Below, piece by piece: positions 7,885 through 16,530 of a DNA stretch of 64,000 nt; within the stretch, counting starts at the first letter, position 1, and each line of letters opens with the position of its first letter. The notes under the pieces are model-generated. The model saw nothing but the letters and a program-made list of their open reading frames with translations. It was not told where the DNA came from and made no database searches. Made by a program: the position numbers and the translations under genes. Source of the stretch: Alloiococcus otitis ATCC 51267 (lineage in GTDB: Bacteria; Bacillota; Bacilli; Lactobacillales; Carnobacteriaceae_A); the NCBI RefSeq assembly GCF_000315445.1, contig NZ_JH992957.1, forward strand, positions 169,047 through 233,046, given 5' to 3'.

Positions 7885-10299
7885 ATGCAAGAGGAGGAAA
7901 ATTATGTTACCGGACGAGTGCTTGCGATTTTCTTCACCAGTCCTGATAACTATTACAAGGTTTTAAAAATTAAGATAAAGGATCAAGATATGCTTTATGA
8001 TGAAGGCGATATTGTCGTGGTCGGTCACTTTGGCCGAGTCCAGGAAGGAGAAGACTATACCTTCTATGGCCACCTGACCAGCCACCCCAAGTATGGGCTC
8101 CAGTTTGCAGCTAACCGCTATGAAGACCAGAAACCTTCTAGTGAGGAGGCCCTTATTAGCTACTTGTCAAGCTCGAAATTCAAGGGGATTGGTCCCAAAA
8201 CAGCCCAAAACATTGTGGATGAGCTTGGCATCAATGCCTTAGACCTTATCTTGGACGACCCTAGTTATTTGGACCAGGTTAGCAATTTAAAGCAAGACAA
8301 AAAAGACCTGATTGCTAAAAACGTCCATGCTGAAAGAGGCGTCCAGAAAATCATCTTGAAATTGAATGAATATGGGATTTCCAATGAATTGGCCTACCGG
8401 ATCTATGCGAAGTATGAGGAAAAAACCCTAGCCACCATCCAAAATAACCCCTACCAATTAATTTACGACATTAAAAATATTGGCTTCAACAAGGCTGACC
8501 AAATTGCATATGAAATTGGAATTAAGCCCGATTCCAAGGAGCGTTTGTATGCCGGGGTGGTCCATAGCTTAACAGAAGACAGCCTTAACCAAGGGCATAC
8601 CTACCTTGAAGGAGAGACTATGGTGGAAGCAACCATCCGGACCTTAGAAAAGAGTCAAGACTATATCATTGACCCAGGCGACTTGGCTGACCGAATTGGG
8701 GAAATGGTGGAGGCTGAAATGATTTTTAAGGATCAAGACCACTATTATCTTCCGTCTCTCAATAACTCTGAATGGGGAATTGTCTCGGCCATTGAACGAA
8801 TCAAGTCCCAAAGTAGCCAGGCCTTGTCCAAGGGTTACTTAAGCGACTGCTTAGCAGAGGTCGAAGCAGACAATGACTTGACATATGATAAAGGACAAAG
8901 GGAGGCCATCCTCCAGGCCATCATGTCTCCCCTTTTTATTTTGACCGGAGGGCCAGGGACAGGGAAGACAACGGTCTTAAAAGGCTTGATCCAACTATTT
9001 GCCCAGGTGCATGACTTATCTCTTGACCCAGCTGACTACCCAAACCAAGCCTTTCCTATTTTAATGGCTGCTCCAACTGGACGGGCAGCCAAGCGGATGG
9101 GGGAGACAACAGGTCTCCCTGCTTCCACCATCCACCGCTTATTGGGCTTGACAGCAGACATGGACCAAGAAGACCAAGACACCCAGCTAGAAGGCCAGCT
9201 CCTGATAATAGATGAGATGTCTATGGTCGACACCTGGCTGGCCTACCAGCTCTTTAAGGCTGTTCCCAACCAAATGCAGGTGGTCCTGGTGGGAGACAAG
9301 GACCAACTGCCTTCCGTTGGTCCGGGCCAGGTTTTTAAAGACCTGATTGATAGTCAAGAGATCGACAAGATTGAGCTTACCGAGATTTACCGCCAGAATG
9401 ATCAATCATCGATCGTTTCCTTGGCCCACCATATCAAAAATGAGGTTTTACCAGCTGATTTTGCTAGCAAAATGGCTGACCGGTCTTTCTTACCAGCTGA
9501 ACCTAGCCAGGTTGCCCAAGTGATTGAACAAGTGGTGACCAATGCTATTGCCAAAGGTTTTACGGCTGAAGATATCCAGGTACTTGCCCCCATGTACAAG
9601 GGACAAGCAGGCATTGACCGTTTGAATAAGTTAGTCCAGGAACTAATCAACCCGCCTGGCCCCGGCAAAAAAGAAGTTCAATTTATCGACACAATTTTCC
9701 GGATTAACGACAAGGTCCTCCACCAGGTCAATGATCCGGACCAAAATGTCTTCAATGGCGACATTGGAAAGATCACAGGTATTATTCCTTCCAAGGAATC
9801 CCAGGTCAATAGTGATGAATTGGTGATTGACTTTGATGGTAATGAAGTGACCTACATGCGCAATGAATGGAATAAAATCGCCTTGTCCTATTGTTCTTCT
9901 ATCCACAAGTCCCAGGGTAGCGAATACAAGATGGTCATCCTACCCTTGACTTTTGACTATTGGCGGATGCTTCGCAAAGACCTTCTCTACACAGCCGTCA
10001 CCCGGGCCAGTGACTTTCTGATCTTATGCGGACAAAAAGCAGCCTTTAACAAGTGCCTGACTACTGGGGTAAATTTGAGGAAAACCAGCTTGAAAGACCG
10101 GCTATTAACCGATAAGACCAGCTTCCAGCTACTGGATGAAAAAGACCAGACCCAAGCCAGCAAGACAGAGGCCGGGGAAAAAGGGCAACAGCCAGGTGGT
10201 CCAAAAGATTACGTCTTGACTCCTGACTTGGTTGATTCACAGGCCATCAATCCTATGATTGGGATGGAAGGAATCAGCCTTTATGATTTTTTAAACTAA
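7885..10299 (+). CDS. recD2: ATP-dependent DNA helicase RecD2
   Basis: SF1B 5'-3' helicase of the RecD2 (RecD-like, RecBC-independent) family, about 804 aa. The N-terminal extension contains helix-hairpin-helix motifs (FKGIGPKTAQNIVDELG, about residues 98-115), typical of RecD2 and absent from RecD. The core shows Walker A GGPGTGKT (about 355-362), IDEMSMVD, VGDKDQLPSVGPG and a late SIHKSQGSEY plus YTAVTRA. I chose the ATG at 7885, which has AGGAGGAGG five bases upstream. A longer reading frame from 7771 has no ribosome site. Relatives act in mismatch repair and fork maintenance. No recB or recC is present. Confidence 0.93.
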   Translation: MQEEENYVTGRVLAIFFTSPDNYYKVLKIKIKDQDMLYDEGDIVVVGHFGRVQEGEDYTFYGHLTSHPKYGLQFAANRYEDQKPSSEEALISYLSSSKFKGIGPKTAQNIVDELGINALDLILDDPSYLDQVSNLKQDKKDLIAKNVHAERGVQKIILKLNEYGISNELAYRIYAKYEEKTLATIQNNPYQLIYDIKNIGFNKADQIAYEIGIKPDSKERLYAGVVHSLTEDSLNQGHTYLEGETMVEATIRTLEKSQDYIIDPGDLADRIGEMVEAEMIFKDQDHYYLPSLNNSEWGIVSAIERIKSQSSQALSKGYLSDCLAEVEADNDLTYDKGQREAILQAIMSPLFILTGGPGTGKTTVLKGLIQLFAQVHDLSLDPADYPNQAFPILMAAPTGRAAKRMGETTGLPASTIHRLLGLTADMDQEDQDTQLEGQLLIIDEMSMVDTWLAYQLFKAVPNQMQVVLVGDKDQLPSVGPGQVFKDLIDSQEIDKIELTEIYRQNDQSSIVSLAHHIKNEVLPADFASKMADRSFLPAEPSQVAQVIEQVVTNAIAKGFTAEDIQVLAPMYKGQAGIDRLNKLVQELINPPGPGKKEVQFIDTIFRINDKVLHQVNDPDQNVFNGDIGKITGIIPSKESQVNSDELVIDFDGNEVTYMRNEWNKIALSYCSSIHKSQGSEYKMVILPLTFDYWRMLRKDLLYTAVTRASDFLILCGQKAAFNKCLTTGVNLRKTSLKDRLLTDKTSFQLLDEKDQTQASKTEAGEKGQQPGGPKDYVLTPDLVDSQAINPMIGMEGISLYDFLN

Positions 10300-10341
10300 A
10301 CCCCAGCCACTTGGTCTAGCCCACTTAGTCAAGTTAAGCGC

Positions 10342-11256
10342 CTAGATCCAATAGCTTTGTTTTAGGCTACTGAGCTTATAAGTTTGCTGGTTTGAACCCA
10401 GGCTCTCTCCATCAGCCTGCCAGTATTCATTGGACCGAACTTGAACCTCTACTTGCTTAGCTCGGACTTGGTAAACCTTAGGGTGGCTGAGTTGGTCTTT
10501 TGAAGTGAAAATTTTAACGACTAAAGTTAACAAGTCCCAAAATGATAAGTCCTTAGCAAAGATGATGTTCATAAAGCCATCTGTCGGATCTGCCTGAGGG
10601 TTGATTTGGATTCCGCCTCCGAATGACCCATGGTTCATAAATAAGATGATGGGAGTCTTTTTTACCTCAATTTCTCTGCCTAATATTTTAATCCTAGCGT
10701 CAAAGGGAGACTGGTAGAACAAGGCCTCAACGGCAGGCGCCAGATAGGTCAGGGGGCCAAATTTTTGTTTTGACTTATCCTGGCTGATACTGGCGATGAC
10801 CCGGCCGTCGATCCCCGCCCCAATACTGTTGACCACGTATGCTTTGTCTTTGGCATTTTCAACCAGGATTAAGTCGTTAACAACTGGTTCTTGGACTTGT
10901 AGCAGGTGGTCAAAAGCCTCTTCGAACTTGGTGGAAACCTGGTGGGCTCGGATAAAATCATTGCCTGCCCCAGCAGGCAAGACTCCAACTGGGTTAGACA
11001 GACCGGCTTCTTTTAGGGCTTGTACTAAGTCCCCCAAAGACCCGTCCCCACCGACAGAAATTATAATGTCACGATTATGTAAAGAGTCTTGAATTTTTTG
11101 GACAATATCTTTAATATTGTAGTGCCTAGACGTTTTAAATAGTTTATAGTCTAGCTTACTTTGTTTTAAGAGTCGACTTAATTTATCACTTGCTTCTGAG
11201 CCACGATTAGCAAAGATATTGATGATGAAATAATAACGTCTGTCAGCTTGCTTCAT
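10342..11256 (-). CDS. Diacylglycerol-kinase-family lipid kinase (DagK/YegS-like)
   Basis: 304-aa protein of the DAGK catalytic-domain family. It has the nucleotide loop GGDGS (residues 69-73), the GVLPAGAGNDF motif, and the C-terminal segment NHGSFGGGIQINPQADPTDG characteristic of DgkB/YegS/BmrU proteins. It probably phosphorylates diacylglycerol or a related lipid and so returns it to phospholipid synthesis. The exact substrate cannot be read from sequence. The start has TAAGGAGG on the minus strand. It converges with recD2 and diverges from the YitT gene. Confidence 0.85.
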   Translation of the reverse strand: MKQADRRYYFIINIFANRGSEASDKLSRLLKQSKLDYKLFKTSRHYNIKDIVQKIQDSLHNRDIIISVGGDGSLGDLVQALKEAGLSNPVGVLPAGAGNDFIRAHQVSTKFEEAFDHLLQVQEPVVNDLILVENAKDKAYVVNSIGAGIDGRVIASISQDKSKQKFGPLTYLAPAVEALFYQSPFDARIKILGREIEVKKTPIILFMNHGSFGGGIQINPQADPTDGFMNIIFAKDLSFWDLLTLVVKIFTSKDQLSHPKVYQVRAKQVEVQVRSNEYWQADGESLGSNQQTYKLSSLKQSYWI

Positions 11257-11285
11257 ATTTATCCTCCTTATCCAAACTTAATCTT

Positions 11286-11291
11286 ATTATA
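11286..11291 (-). promoter_or_regulatory. Perfect -10 hexamer for the lipid kinase gene
   Basis: Minus-strand TATAAT, 30 bp upstream of the kinase start. The -35 region is poor. Confidence 0.35.
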
Positions 11292-11324
11292 CTGGAGAAT
11301 AAATTTTTTAAAAATAATGAAAGG

Positions 11325-12245
11325 ATGAGTAAATTGATAGAATTAGCCAAGCGGTATTCTTTTTCTATCGCAGACTACGTGTACATGCTAGTGGGCACCT
11401 TTATTGTAGCAGTTGCCTTCCAGCTTTTTTTACTGCCAAATAATATCGTATCCGGAGGCGTCACCGGTCTTTCCATTGTCTTTTCGGACTTGTTGGGTTG
11501 GTCTCCAGTTTTTATCCAGTACTTATTTAATATTCCCTTACTTTTAGTTGCCTATATTTTCCTCGGTAAGGAAGCCGGTAACCGGACTATTTTAGCCAGT
11601 TTAATCCTGCCTCTCTTTATTTCCTTAATTGGCAACTGGCAGCCGGCCACTACTGATATCTTCTTAGCAACTGTTATCGGGGGTATCGTCAATGGAATAG
11701 GTCTGGGGATAGTTTTCCGGGCCAAGGCTTCAACAGGTGGAACCTCTATCCTAGCCCAAATTCTAAATAAATACACAGGCTTGTCCTTAGGGGCAACTAC
11801 TATGTTGTCTGATGGTTTGGTAATCTTGCTTTCTCTCACAACCTTCCAAGTCAACACTGTTTTGTATGGTTTTATCAACCTTTACATTACCACCCGGTCT
11901 ATTGACATGACCCAGGTCGGGATCCGGTCCCACAAAAATGTACTTATTATTTCGAAAGAATCTGAAAGCATTAAGAAACTCATTATGAACACCATCAACC
12001 GGGGGGTCACCAATATTGGGATCCGAGGTGGCATGGCCAACCAAAACCGGGACATGTTGATGTGTGTCATTCCCGAGCGTGAGTTCCCTTACCTCAAGGA
12101 AATGATCCTCCAATATGATGAGGAAGCCTTTGTGGTTGTGATGAGTGCTTCTGAGGTTATGGGAAGGGGCTTCTCTCTTGCTAATAAATTTGAGTCTTAT
12201 GGGAACTCCCAATTTGTCGAAGAAGTAGTTGACAGTAAGGAATAA
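11325..12245 (+). CDS. YitT family membrane protein (DUF161 + DUF2179)
   Basis: 306-aa membrane protein. The N-terminal half (about 1-190) holds five or six hydrophobic helices with the LPNNIVSGGVTGLS signature of YitT/DUF161. The C-terminal part (about 205-295) is a soluble DUF2179 domain (NRGVTNIGIRGG). The function of the family is not settled; no substrate can be assigned. The ATG at 11325 directly abuts the AAAGG sequence. An in-frame TTG at 11334 has better spacing (AAGGATGAG), so the true start may be three codons in. The lipid kinase lies divergently upstream, and the alaS promoter starts 10 bp after the stop. Confidence 0.85.
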   Translation: MSKLIELAKRYSFSIADYVYMLVGTFIVAVAFQLFLLPNNIVSGGVTGLSIVFSDLLGWSPVFIQYLFNIPLLLVAYIFLGKEAGNRTILASLILPLFISLIGNWQPATTDIFLATVIGGIVNGIGLGIVFRAKASTGGTSILAQILNKYTGLSLGATTMLSDGLVILLSLTTFQVNTVLYGFINLYITTRSIDMTQVGIRSHKNVLIISKESESIKKLIMNTINRGVTNIGIRGGMANQNRDMLMCVIPEREFPYLKEMILQYDEEAFVVVMSASEVMGRGFSLANKFESYGNSQFVEEVVDSKE

Positions 12246-12254
12246 AAGAAAAAA

Positions 12255-12283
12255 TTGACAAGACCATTGATAAAAGGTATATT
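12255..12283 (+). promoter_or_regulatory. Promoter of alaS
   Basis: TTGACA (12255-12260), exactly 17 bp, TATATT (12278-12283), placed directly before the T-box leader. It is one of the best promoter matches in the window. Confidence 0.8.
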
Positions 12284-12289
12284 AAGGCT

Positions 12290-12508
12290 TGTATAGGATA
12301 TACAATAGGTTGATTGAACAAGTAGAGACGTATTGGTTGCTGTAAAATACGGTCAAGGCCTAGTGTGCTCCCTATCGGAAAGATTTGATTAAGAAATTAA
12401 TCCGCTCCTCAGCGTTAGCGAGTTCAAAGATGTAATAATGGCAATATTATTGCAAGTAAGGTGGTACCGCGATTGACGCCCTTACATGCAGTGGTATTGC
12501 CTTTTTTT
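12290..12508 (+). promoter_or_regulatory. T-box riboswitch of alaS
   Basis: The conserved T-box sequence AAGGTGGTACCGCG is at 12458-12471. Its TGGT would pair with the acceptor end of uncharged tRNA. GTAAGG and CCTTAC, with ACCGCG and CGC, fit the antiterminator helices. In the alternative fold GGCAATA (12440-12446) pairs with TATTGCC (12495-12501) and is followed by seven T residues, which gives the terminator. The position before alaS implies tRNA-Ala sensing. I could not assign the specifier codon with confidence. It fills the 350-bp gene-free stretch before alaS. Confidence 0.92.
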
Positions 12509-12597
12509 CATAACTTATAGTTAGGAGACCGATAGAATAGTGAAGACAGTAATCTAGCTTCTTCGGATTGATCATAAAAGTAAAAAGGATGGTTAAA

Positions 12598-15240
12598 ATG
12601 AAATACTTAACTGGGTCAGAGCTCAGACAATTGTTTTTAGACTTTTTTAAAGAAAAGGGCCATGAAGTCAAGCCAAGTGCCTCCCTCATCCCCGTAAATG
12701 ACCCTAGCTTGCTTTGGATTAACTCTGGTGTCGCAACCTTAAAAAAATATTTTGACGGAAGTTTAACCCCCGACAATCCTCGCATCGTCAATGCCCAAAA
12801 GAGTATCCGGACCAATGATATTGAAAACGTGGGACGAACTGCCCGCCACCACACCCTCTTTGAAATGTTGGGCAACTTTTCAATTGGGGACTACTTTAAA
12901 GAAGAAGCCATTGTTTGGGCCTGGGAATTTTTAACAGGGAATAGATGGATGGCCATTGACCCAGACTTGCTCTATGTCACTATCTATCCGGATGACACTG
13001 AAGCTCACCGGATTTGGCATGACGTTGTGGGCTTGTCCGAAGACCACATTATCGGAGAAGAAGGTAACTTCTGGGACATAGGTCTTGGCCCATCTGGACC
13101 CAATACTGAGATCTTTTATGACCGGGGGCCGGAATATTTAGAAGCAGATTTGCCTGAAAAAGAAAACTATCCAGGTGGGGAAAACTCCCGTTGGTTGGAA
13201 ATTTGGAACCTCGTTTTCTCCCAATTTAACCACAAGGAAGATGACAGTTATGAACCCCTCCCCAACAAGAACATTGATACAGGTATGGGCTTAGAACGGA
13301 TGTTGTCCATCGTCCAAGATGCTCCTACCAACTTTGAAACTGACCTCTTTATGCCCATTATCCACAAGGTTGAAGAGATATCCGGACAAAGCTACGACGA
13401 TGAAGCGAATAAGATGAGCTTTAAGGTCATTGCTGACCACATCCGGGCTATTTCTTTTGCCATCGGGGATGGGGCCTTGCCATCTAATGAAGGTCGGGGT
13501 TATGTCCTCCGCCGACTCTTGAGAAGGGCAGTCATGCATGGTCGTCGTTTGGGCATCTACCACCCCTTCCTCCACCATCTTGTTCCCATTGTTGGTCAGA
13601 TTACAGCTAGTCACTACAAGGAAGTCGTTGACAAGGCAGACTTGATTCAAGATCTTGTCCTTAAGGAAGAAGAACGGTTTTTTGAAACCCTTACAGAGGG
13701 GTCGAGCCACTTGAGTACAATCTTGGAGAAATTGCAGGAAGAGGGCGAAAACTTACTTTCTGGTCAGGATGCCTTCTTACTTTACGATACCTATGGCTTT
13801 CCAGTTGAATTAACAGAAGAGATCGCTAAAGAAAAAGGAGTCCAAGTGGATTTTGAAGGCTACCAGGCAGAAATGGAAAAACAAAAAAACCGGGCCCGGG
13901 CTGCCAGAAGTGATGACCAGTCCATGCAGGTGCAATCAGACCTCTTGACCAAGTTAGATGTCTCCGATGACTTTTTAGGTTATGACCAACTTGAAAGTCA
14001 AGGGCAACTTGTCACCATTTTGGCAGACGACCAAGTCCAGGAAGAAGTCGGTCAAGGGCAAGCCCGTTTGATTTTTGACGCAACCCCTTTCTATGCCGAA
14101 AAGGGAGGACAGGTCGGTGACCAGGGCACCGTCCGTAACTTAAACCAAGAAGTAGTTGCCCATGTAACTGATGTCCAGTCAGGTCCTGGCGACCAACACC
14201 TCCACCTAGTCGATGTGGTCCAACCCCTTAAAGTTGGGGAGACTTATCTCTTGACAGTAGACGCCAAAAGAAGGTCCCTTGTCGAGAAAAACCACACAGC
14301 TACCCACCTCCTCCACCAAGCCTTGAAAGACGTCTTGGGTTCTCATGTCAACCAAGCGGGGTCTTTAGTGAATGAAGACTTACTTCGGTTCGACTTTACC
14401 CACTTTTCGCCACTTGAACCCGGTGAATTGAAGCAAGTTGAGCGGATTGTCAACCAGAAAATTTGGGATAATATTGGCTTGGAAACCAAGGTGACTAGTC
14501 TTGATAAGGCTAAAGAAATGGGAGCCATGGCACTTTTCGGTGAAAAATATAGCCAGGAAGTCCGAGTGGTCTTGGTCGATGACTACTCCAAGGAACTATG
14601 TGGTGGAACCCACGTGAAGACTACTGGGGATATTGGCCTCTTTAAAATTACCAGTGAATCTGGGATTGGAGCAGGGACCCGGCGGATTGTTGCCGTCACT
14701 AGCCGGGCAGCCTATGAATGGTTGGACGAAAAAACCCAGCTCTTAGACCAGGCCCAAGACCAGTTAAAAGCTCAGACCAGCCAGGATGTATTGCAACGCA
14801 TTACCAGCCTCCAAAACGACTTAAAGGCCCTAGACAAGGAAAATGAATCCTTGAACGCTCGTTTAGCCAACCAACAAGCTGACAATATATTCCAAGATGT
14901 CCAAGAAGTGGCAGGTTACCAAGTGATCGCTCAAGAAGCTAAGGTTAAAGACATGGGACAACTCCGGCAACTAGCTGATAAGTGGAAAGAGTCGGACTAT
15001 TCTGATATCCTTGTTCTAGGCTTGCGTAAGGGTGGGAAGGTCAATCTTATTGTGGCTTGTCAGGAGTCTGCTATCGCAAACGGCATCAAGGCTGGGGACT
15101 TAATTAAGCACCTGGCCCAATTTGTCGGTGGTGGCGGTGGAGGCCGTCCTGACTTAGCCCAGGCAGGGGGATCTCAGCCAGACGGATTAGAAAAAGCCTT
15201 ACAAGAAACCTTTACCTGGCTTGAAGATAGAGGGAACTAA
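12598..15240 (+). CDS. alaS: Alanyl-tRNA synthetase
   Basis: Class II aminoacyl-tRNA synthetase, 880 aa, close to B. subtilis AlaS. The catalytic core is N-terminal. The editing domain has HTATH (His566, His570) and CGGTH (Cys668, His672) zinc and editing residues. The C-terminal C-Ala domain ends with the glycine-rich FVGGGGGGRPDLAQAGG. The ATG at 12598 has AAAGGATGG five bases upstream. An earlier ATG at 12568 lacks one. Expression is controlled by the T-box leader. The last five codons and the stop are included in the 25-bp duplication made by the adjacent insertion sequence, but the reading frame is intact. Confidence 0.98.
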   Translation: MKYLTGSELRQLFLDFFKEKGHEVKPSASLIPVNDPSLLWINSGVATLKKYFDGSLTPDNPRIVNAQKSIRTNDIENVGRTARHHTLFEMLGNFSIGDYFKEEAIVWAWEFLTGNRWMAIDPDLLYVTIYPDDTEAHRIWHDVVGLSEDHIIGEEGNFWDIGLGPSGPNTEIFYDRGPEYLEADLPEKENYPGGENSRWLEIWNLVFSQFNHKEDDSYEPLPNKNIDTGMGLERMLSIVQDAPTNFETDLFMPIIHKVEEISGQSYDDEANKMSFKVIADHIRAISFAIGDGALPSNEGRGYVLRRLLRRAVMHGRRLGIYHPFLHHLVPIVGQITASHYKEVVDKADLIQDLVLKEEERFFETLTEGSSHLSTILEKLQEEGENLLSGQDAFLLYDTYGFPVELTEEIAKEKGVQVDFEGYQAEMEKQKNRARAARSDDQSMQVQSDLLTKLDVSDDFLGYDQLESQGQLVTILADDQVQEEVGQGQARLIFDATPFYAEKGGQVGDQGTVRNLNQEVVAHVTDVQSGPGDQHLHLVDVVQPLKVGETYLLTVDAKRRSLVEKNHTATHLLHQALKDVLGSHVNQAGSLVNEDLLRFDFTHFSPLEPGELKQVERIVNQKIWDNIGLETKVTSLDKAKEMGAMALFGEKYSQEVRVVLVDDYSKELCGGTHVKTTGDIGLFKITSESGIGAGTRRIVAVTSRAAYEWLDEKTQLLDQAQDQLKAQTSQDVLQRITSLQNDLKALDKENESLNARLANQQADNIFQDVQEVAGYQVIAQEAKVKDMGQLRQLADKWKESDYSDILVLGLRKGGKVNLIVACQESAIANGIKAGDLIKHLAQFVGGGGGGRPDLAQAGGSQPDGLEKALQETFTWLEDRGN

Positions 15241-15247
15241 GCTAGAA
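15223..15247 (+). repeat. 25-bp target-site duplication, left copy
   Basis: Perfect match to 16434-16458. It covers the last five alaS codons, the TAA stop and seven more bases. Confidence 0.9.
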
Positions 15248-15289
15248 TGTTAGAGTATAATACTTATGTGACACAAAACCATTAAAAAA

Positions 15290-15342
15290 GAGGATGCTTC
15301 TGCTATACTGAAGTTAGCACCCAACAGAAAGGAAGCATCCTC
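15290..15342 (+). promoter_or_regulatory. Fold-back hairpin and internal promoter of the transposase gene
   Basis: GAGGATGCTTC (15290-15300) and GAAGCATCCTC (15332-15342) are perfect complements. The 3' arm overlaps the GGA of the ribosome site just before the ATG at 15345. An extended -10, TGC-TATACT (15301-15309), lies in the loop. Transcripts starting there lack the 5' arm, while read-through transcripts from alaS would contain both arms and hide the ribosome site. Confidence 0.65.
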
Positions 15343-15344
15343 GT

Positions 15345-16286
15345 ATGGCTATTATAACAGAAGAAATGCGTTATCGCGAAAAAGTTGTAAAATATGCGAT
15401 CAAACAGGGCAACAATGCCCAAGCAGCCCGCCGTTACCACACCAACCGGATGCAGGTCAAACGGTGGCGAGACCGTTATGATGGCACGGTCGAAAGTCTG
15501 CGAAACCAGTCCACTCGGCCCCATAGCCATCCTCGTCAGCACCAAAAAGAGGAGCTGACCTTGATTAAAAAAGTTTATCAACGCTATGGCCATGAAGGGC
15601 TTGCCCAGGTTTACGTTGAATGTCAGAAAAGGGGCTATCGTCGGTCCTATGGCAGTATGAGTAAGCAGATTAGAGACCGCAAATGGGGGATGTCGGAAGA
15701 AGCTGCCCCCAAACGCTATCCCAAATCAAAATGGCAAGCGGACCCGGTGTCTTATCCCGGTGAAAAAGTCCAAATTGATATCAAATACGTCCCTCATGAA
15801 TGCATTCAGTTTGAGAGTTATGACCGTCGTTACTACCAAATCACGGCCATTGATGAGTTCTCTCGCAAACGACACTGTACCATCGTCGACGAAAAAAGTG
15901 TCACGCATACGGCCCAATTTCTGCTTGATTTACAAGACCAGCTGGGCTTTCAAATTCAGATGGTTCAAACTGATAAAGGGGCTGAGTTTGTTAACGATCC
16001 CGATAAAACAACGAAAAAGACCTTGTTTGAACAACGCTTAAAAGAGCTTGGCATTCAGTACCGAAACACCCGGCCCTACTCCCCTTGGCAAAACGGAAAG
16101 GTCGAAAGAAGCCACCGGGAAGATCAAGTTCGTTTTTATAGTAAGCGCGTTTTTACATCGGAAGCGGATATGAAGAAGCAACACCAGCGGTATATGAGTC
16201 GCCATAATAACATTGTCCGAAAAGTCCTCAATTTTCGAAGTCCTAATCAAGTGGTCGATCAGTATAGGGCAGAAGTCGCTTCTTAG
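15345..16286 (+). CDS. DDE transposase (IS481/IS1202-like)
   Basis: 313 aa. The N-terminal part has a helix-turn-helix (about 20-55) with AARRYHTNRMQVKRW. The C-terminal rve/DDE domain has Asp145 (VQIDIKYV), Asp210 (VQTDKGAEF) and Glu254 (SPWQNGKVERSH), so all catalytic residues are present. The frame is intact and the ends are intact, so the element could still be mobile. Its ribosome site is embedded in a hairpin described separately. Confidence 0.9.
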   Translation: MAIITEEMRYREKVVKYAIKQGNNAQAARRYHTNRMQVKRWRDRYDGTVESLRNQSTRPHSHPRQHQKEELTLIKKVYQRYGHEGLAQVYVECQKRGYRRSYGSMSKQIRDRKWGMSEEAAPKRYPKSKWQADPVSYPGEKVQIDIKYVPHECIQFESYDRRYYQITAIDEFSRKRHCTIVDEKSVTHTAQFLLDLQDQLGFQIQMVQTDKGAEFVNDPDKTTKKTLFEQRLKELGIQYRNTRPYSPWQNGKVERSHREDQVRFYSKRVFTSEADMKKQHQRYMSRHNNIVRKVLNFRSPNQVVDQYRAEVAS

Positions 16287-16302
16287 CCTTCATCAGTTTA
16301 CA

Positions 16303-16363
16303 TTTTTTCTTCTCCCGGTCAAGGACCGCTACGCTTTCCTCCTTGACCGGTAGGGCGAAAAAA
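16303..16363 (+). repeat. Large inverted repeat in the IS 3' region
   Basis: CCGGTCAAGGA (16315-16325) and TCCTTGACCGG (16340-16350) are perfect complements, extended by TTTTTTC and GAAAAAA on the outside. No T tract follows the stem on either strand, so it is not a typical terminator. It may help limit transcription into or out of the element. Confidence 0.7.
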
Positions 16364-16433
16364 TGAGTTGGTTGTTTAGGCTAACAAGCGTTATTCCTAG
16401 AAGCGGGTGTCACATATGTTTGATTACTCTAGA

Positions 16434-16458
16434 GAAGATAGAGGGAACTAAGCTAGAA
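16434..16458 (+). repeat. 25-bp target-site duplication, right copy
   Basis: Perfect copy of 15223-15247, directly after the right inverted repeat of the IS. Confidence 0.9.
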
Positions 16459-16462
16459 AGTA

Positions 16463-16491
16463 TTGTTAAATTTTTGTTTTTTTAGTAAGAT
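16463..16491 (+). promoter_or_regulatory. Promoter of the ireB operon
   Basis: TTGTTA (16463-16468), 17 bp, TAAGAT (16486-16491), beginning four bases after the duplicated target. The IS insertion has therefore left the ireB operon with its own promoter. Confidence 0.6.
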
Positions 16492-16530
16492 AGTTAGTAG
16501 GTAGTTCCATGAAGAATAGGAGGAAGAAGT

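Larger units (their letters stand above)
15248..16433 (+). mobile_element. Complete DDE insertion sequence, 1186 bp, with 25-bp duplication
   Basis: Bounded by imperfect inverted repeats: the left end starts TGTTAGAGTA and reaches TATGTGACAC. The right end, read inward, starts TCTAGAGTAA and also reaches TATGTGACAC. It contains one transposase gene. Flanking direct repeats of 25 bp are perfect. The single-ORF DDE enzyme looks like the IS481 group, but IS481 duplications are normally short. Duplications of 24-29 bp are known for the IS1202 group. The family is therefore left open. It sits at the alaS stop, a permissive site. Confidence 0.9.

Noticed and set aside
10300-10341. A terminator between recD2 and the lipid kinase gene
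   Set aside because: Only a 5-bp ACTTG/CAAGT pairing and no T tract on either strand.
12320-12360. GCT at 12339-12341 as the T-box specifier codon
   Set aside because: Other GCT triplets are nearby and I could not fold Stem I with confidence.
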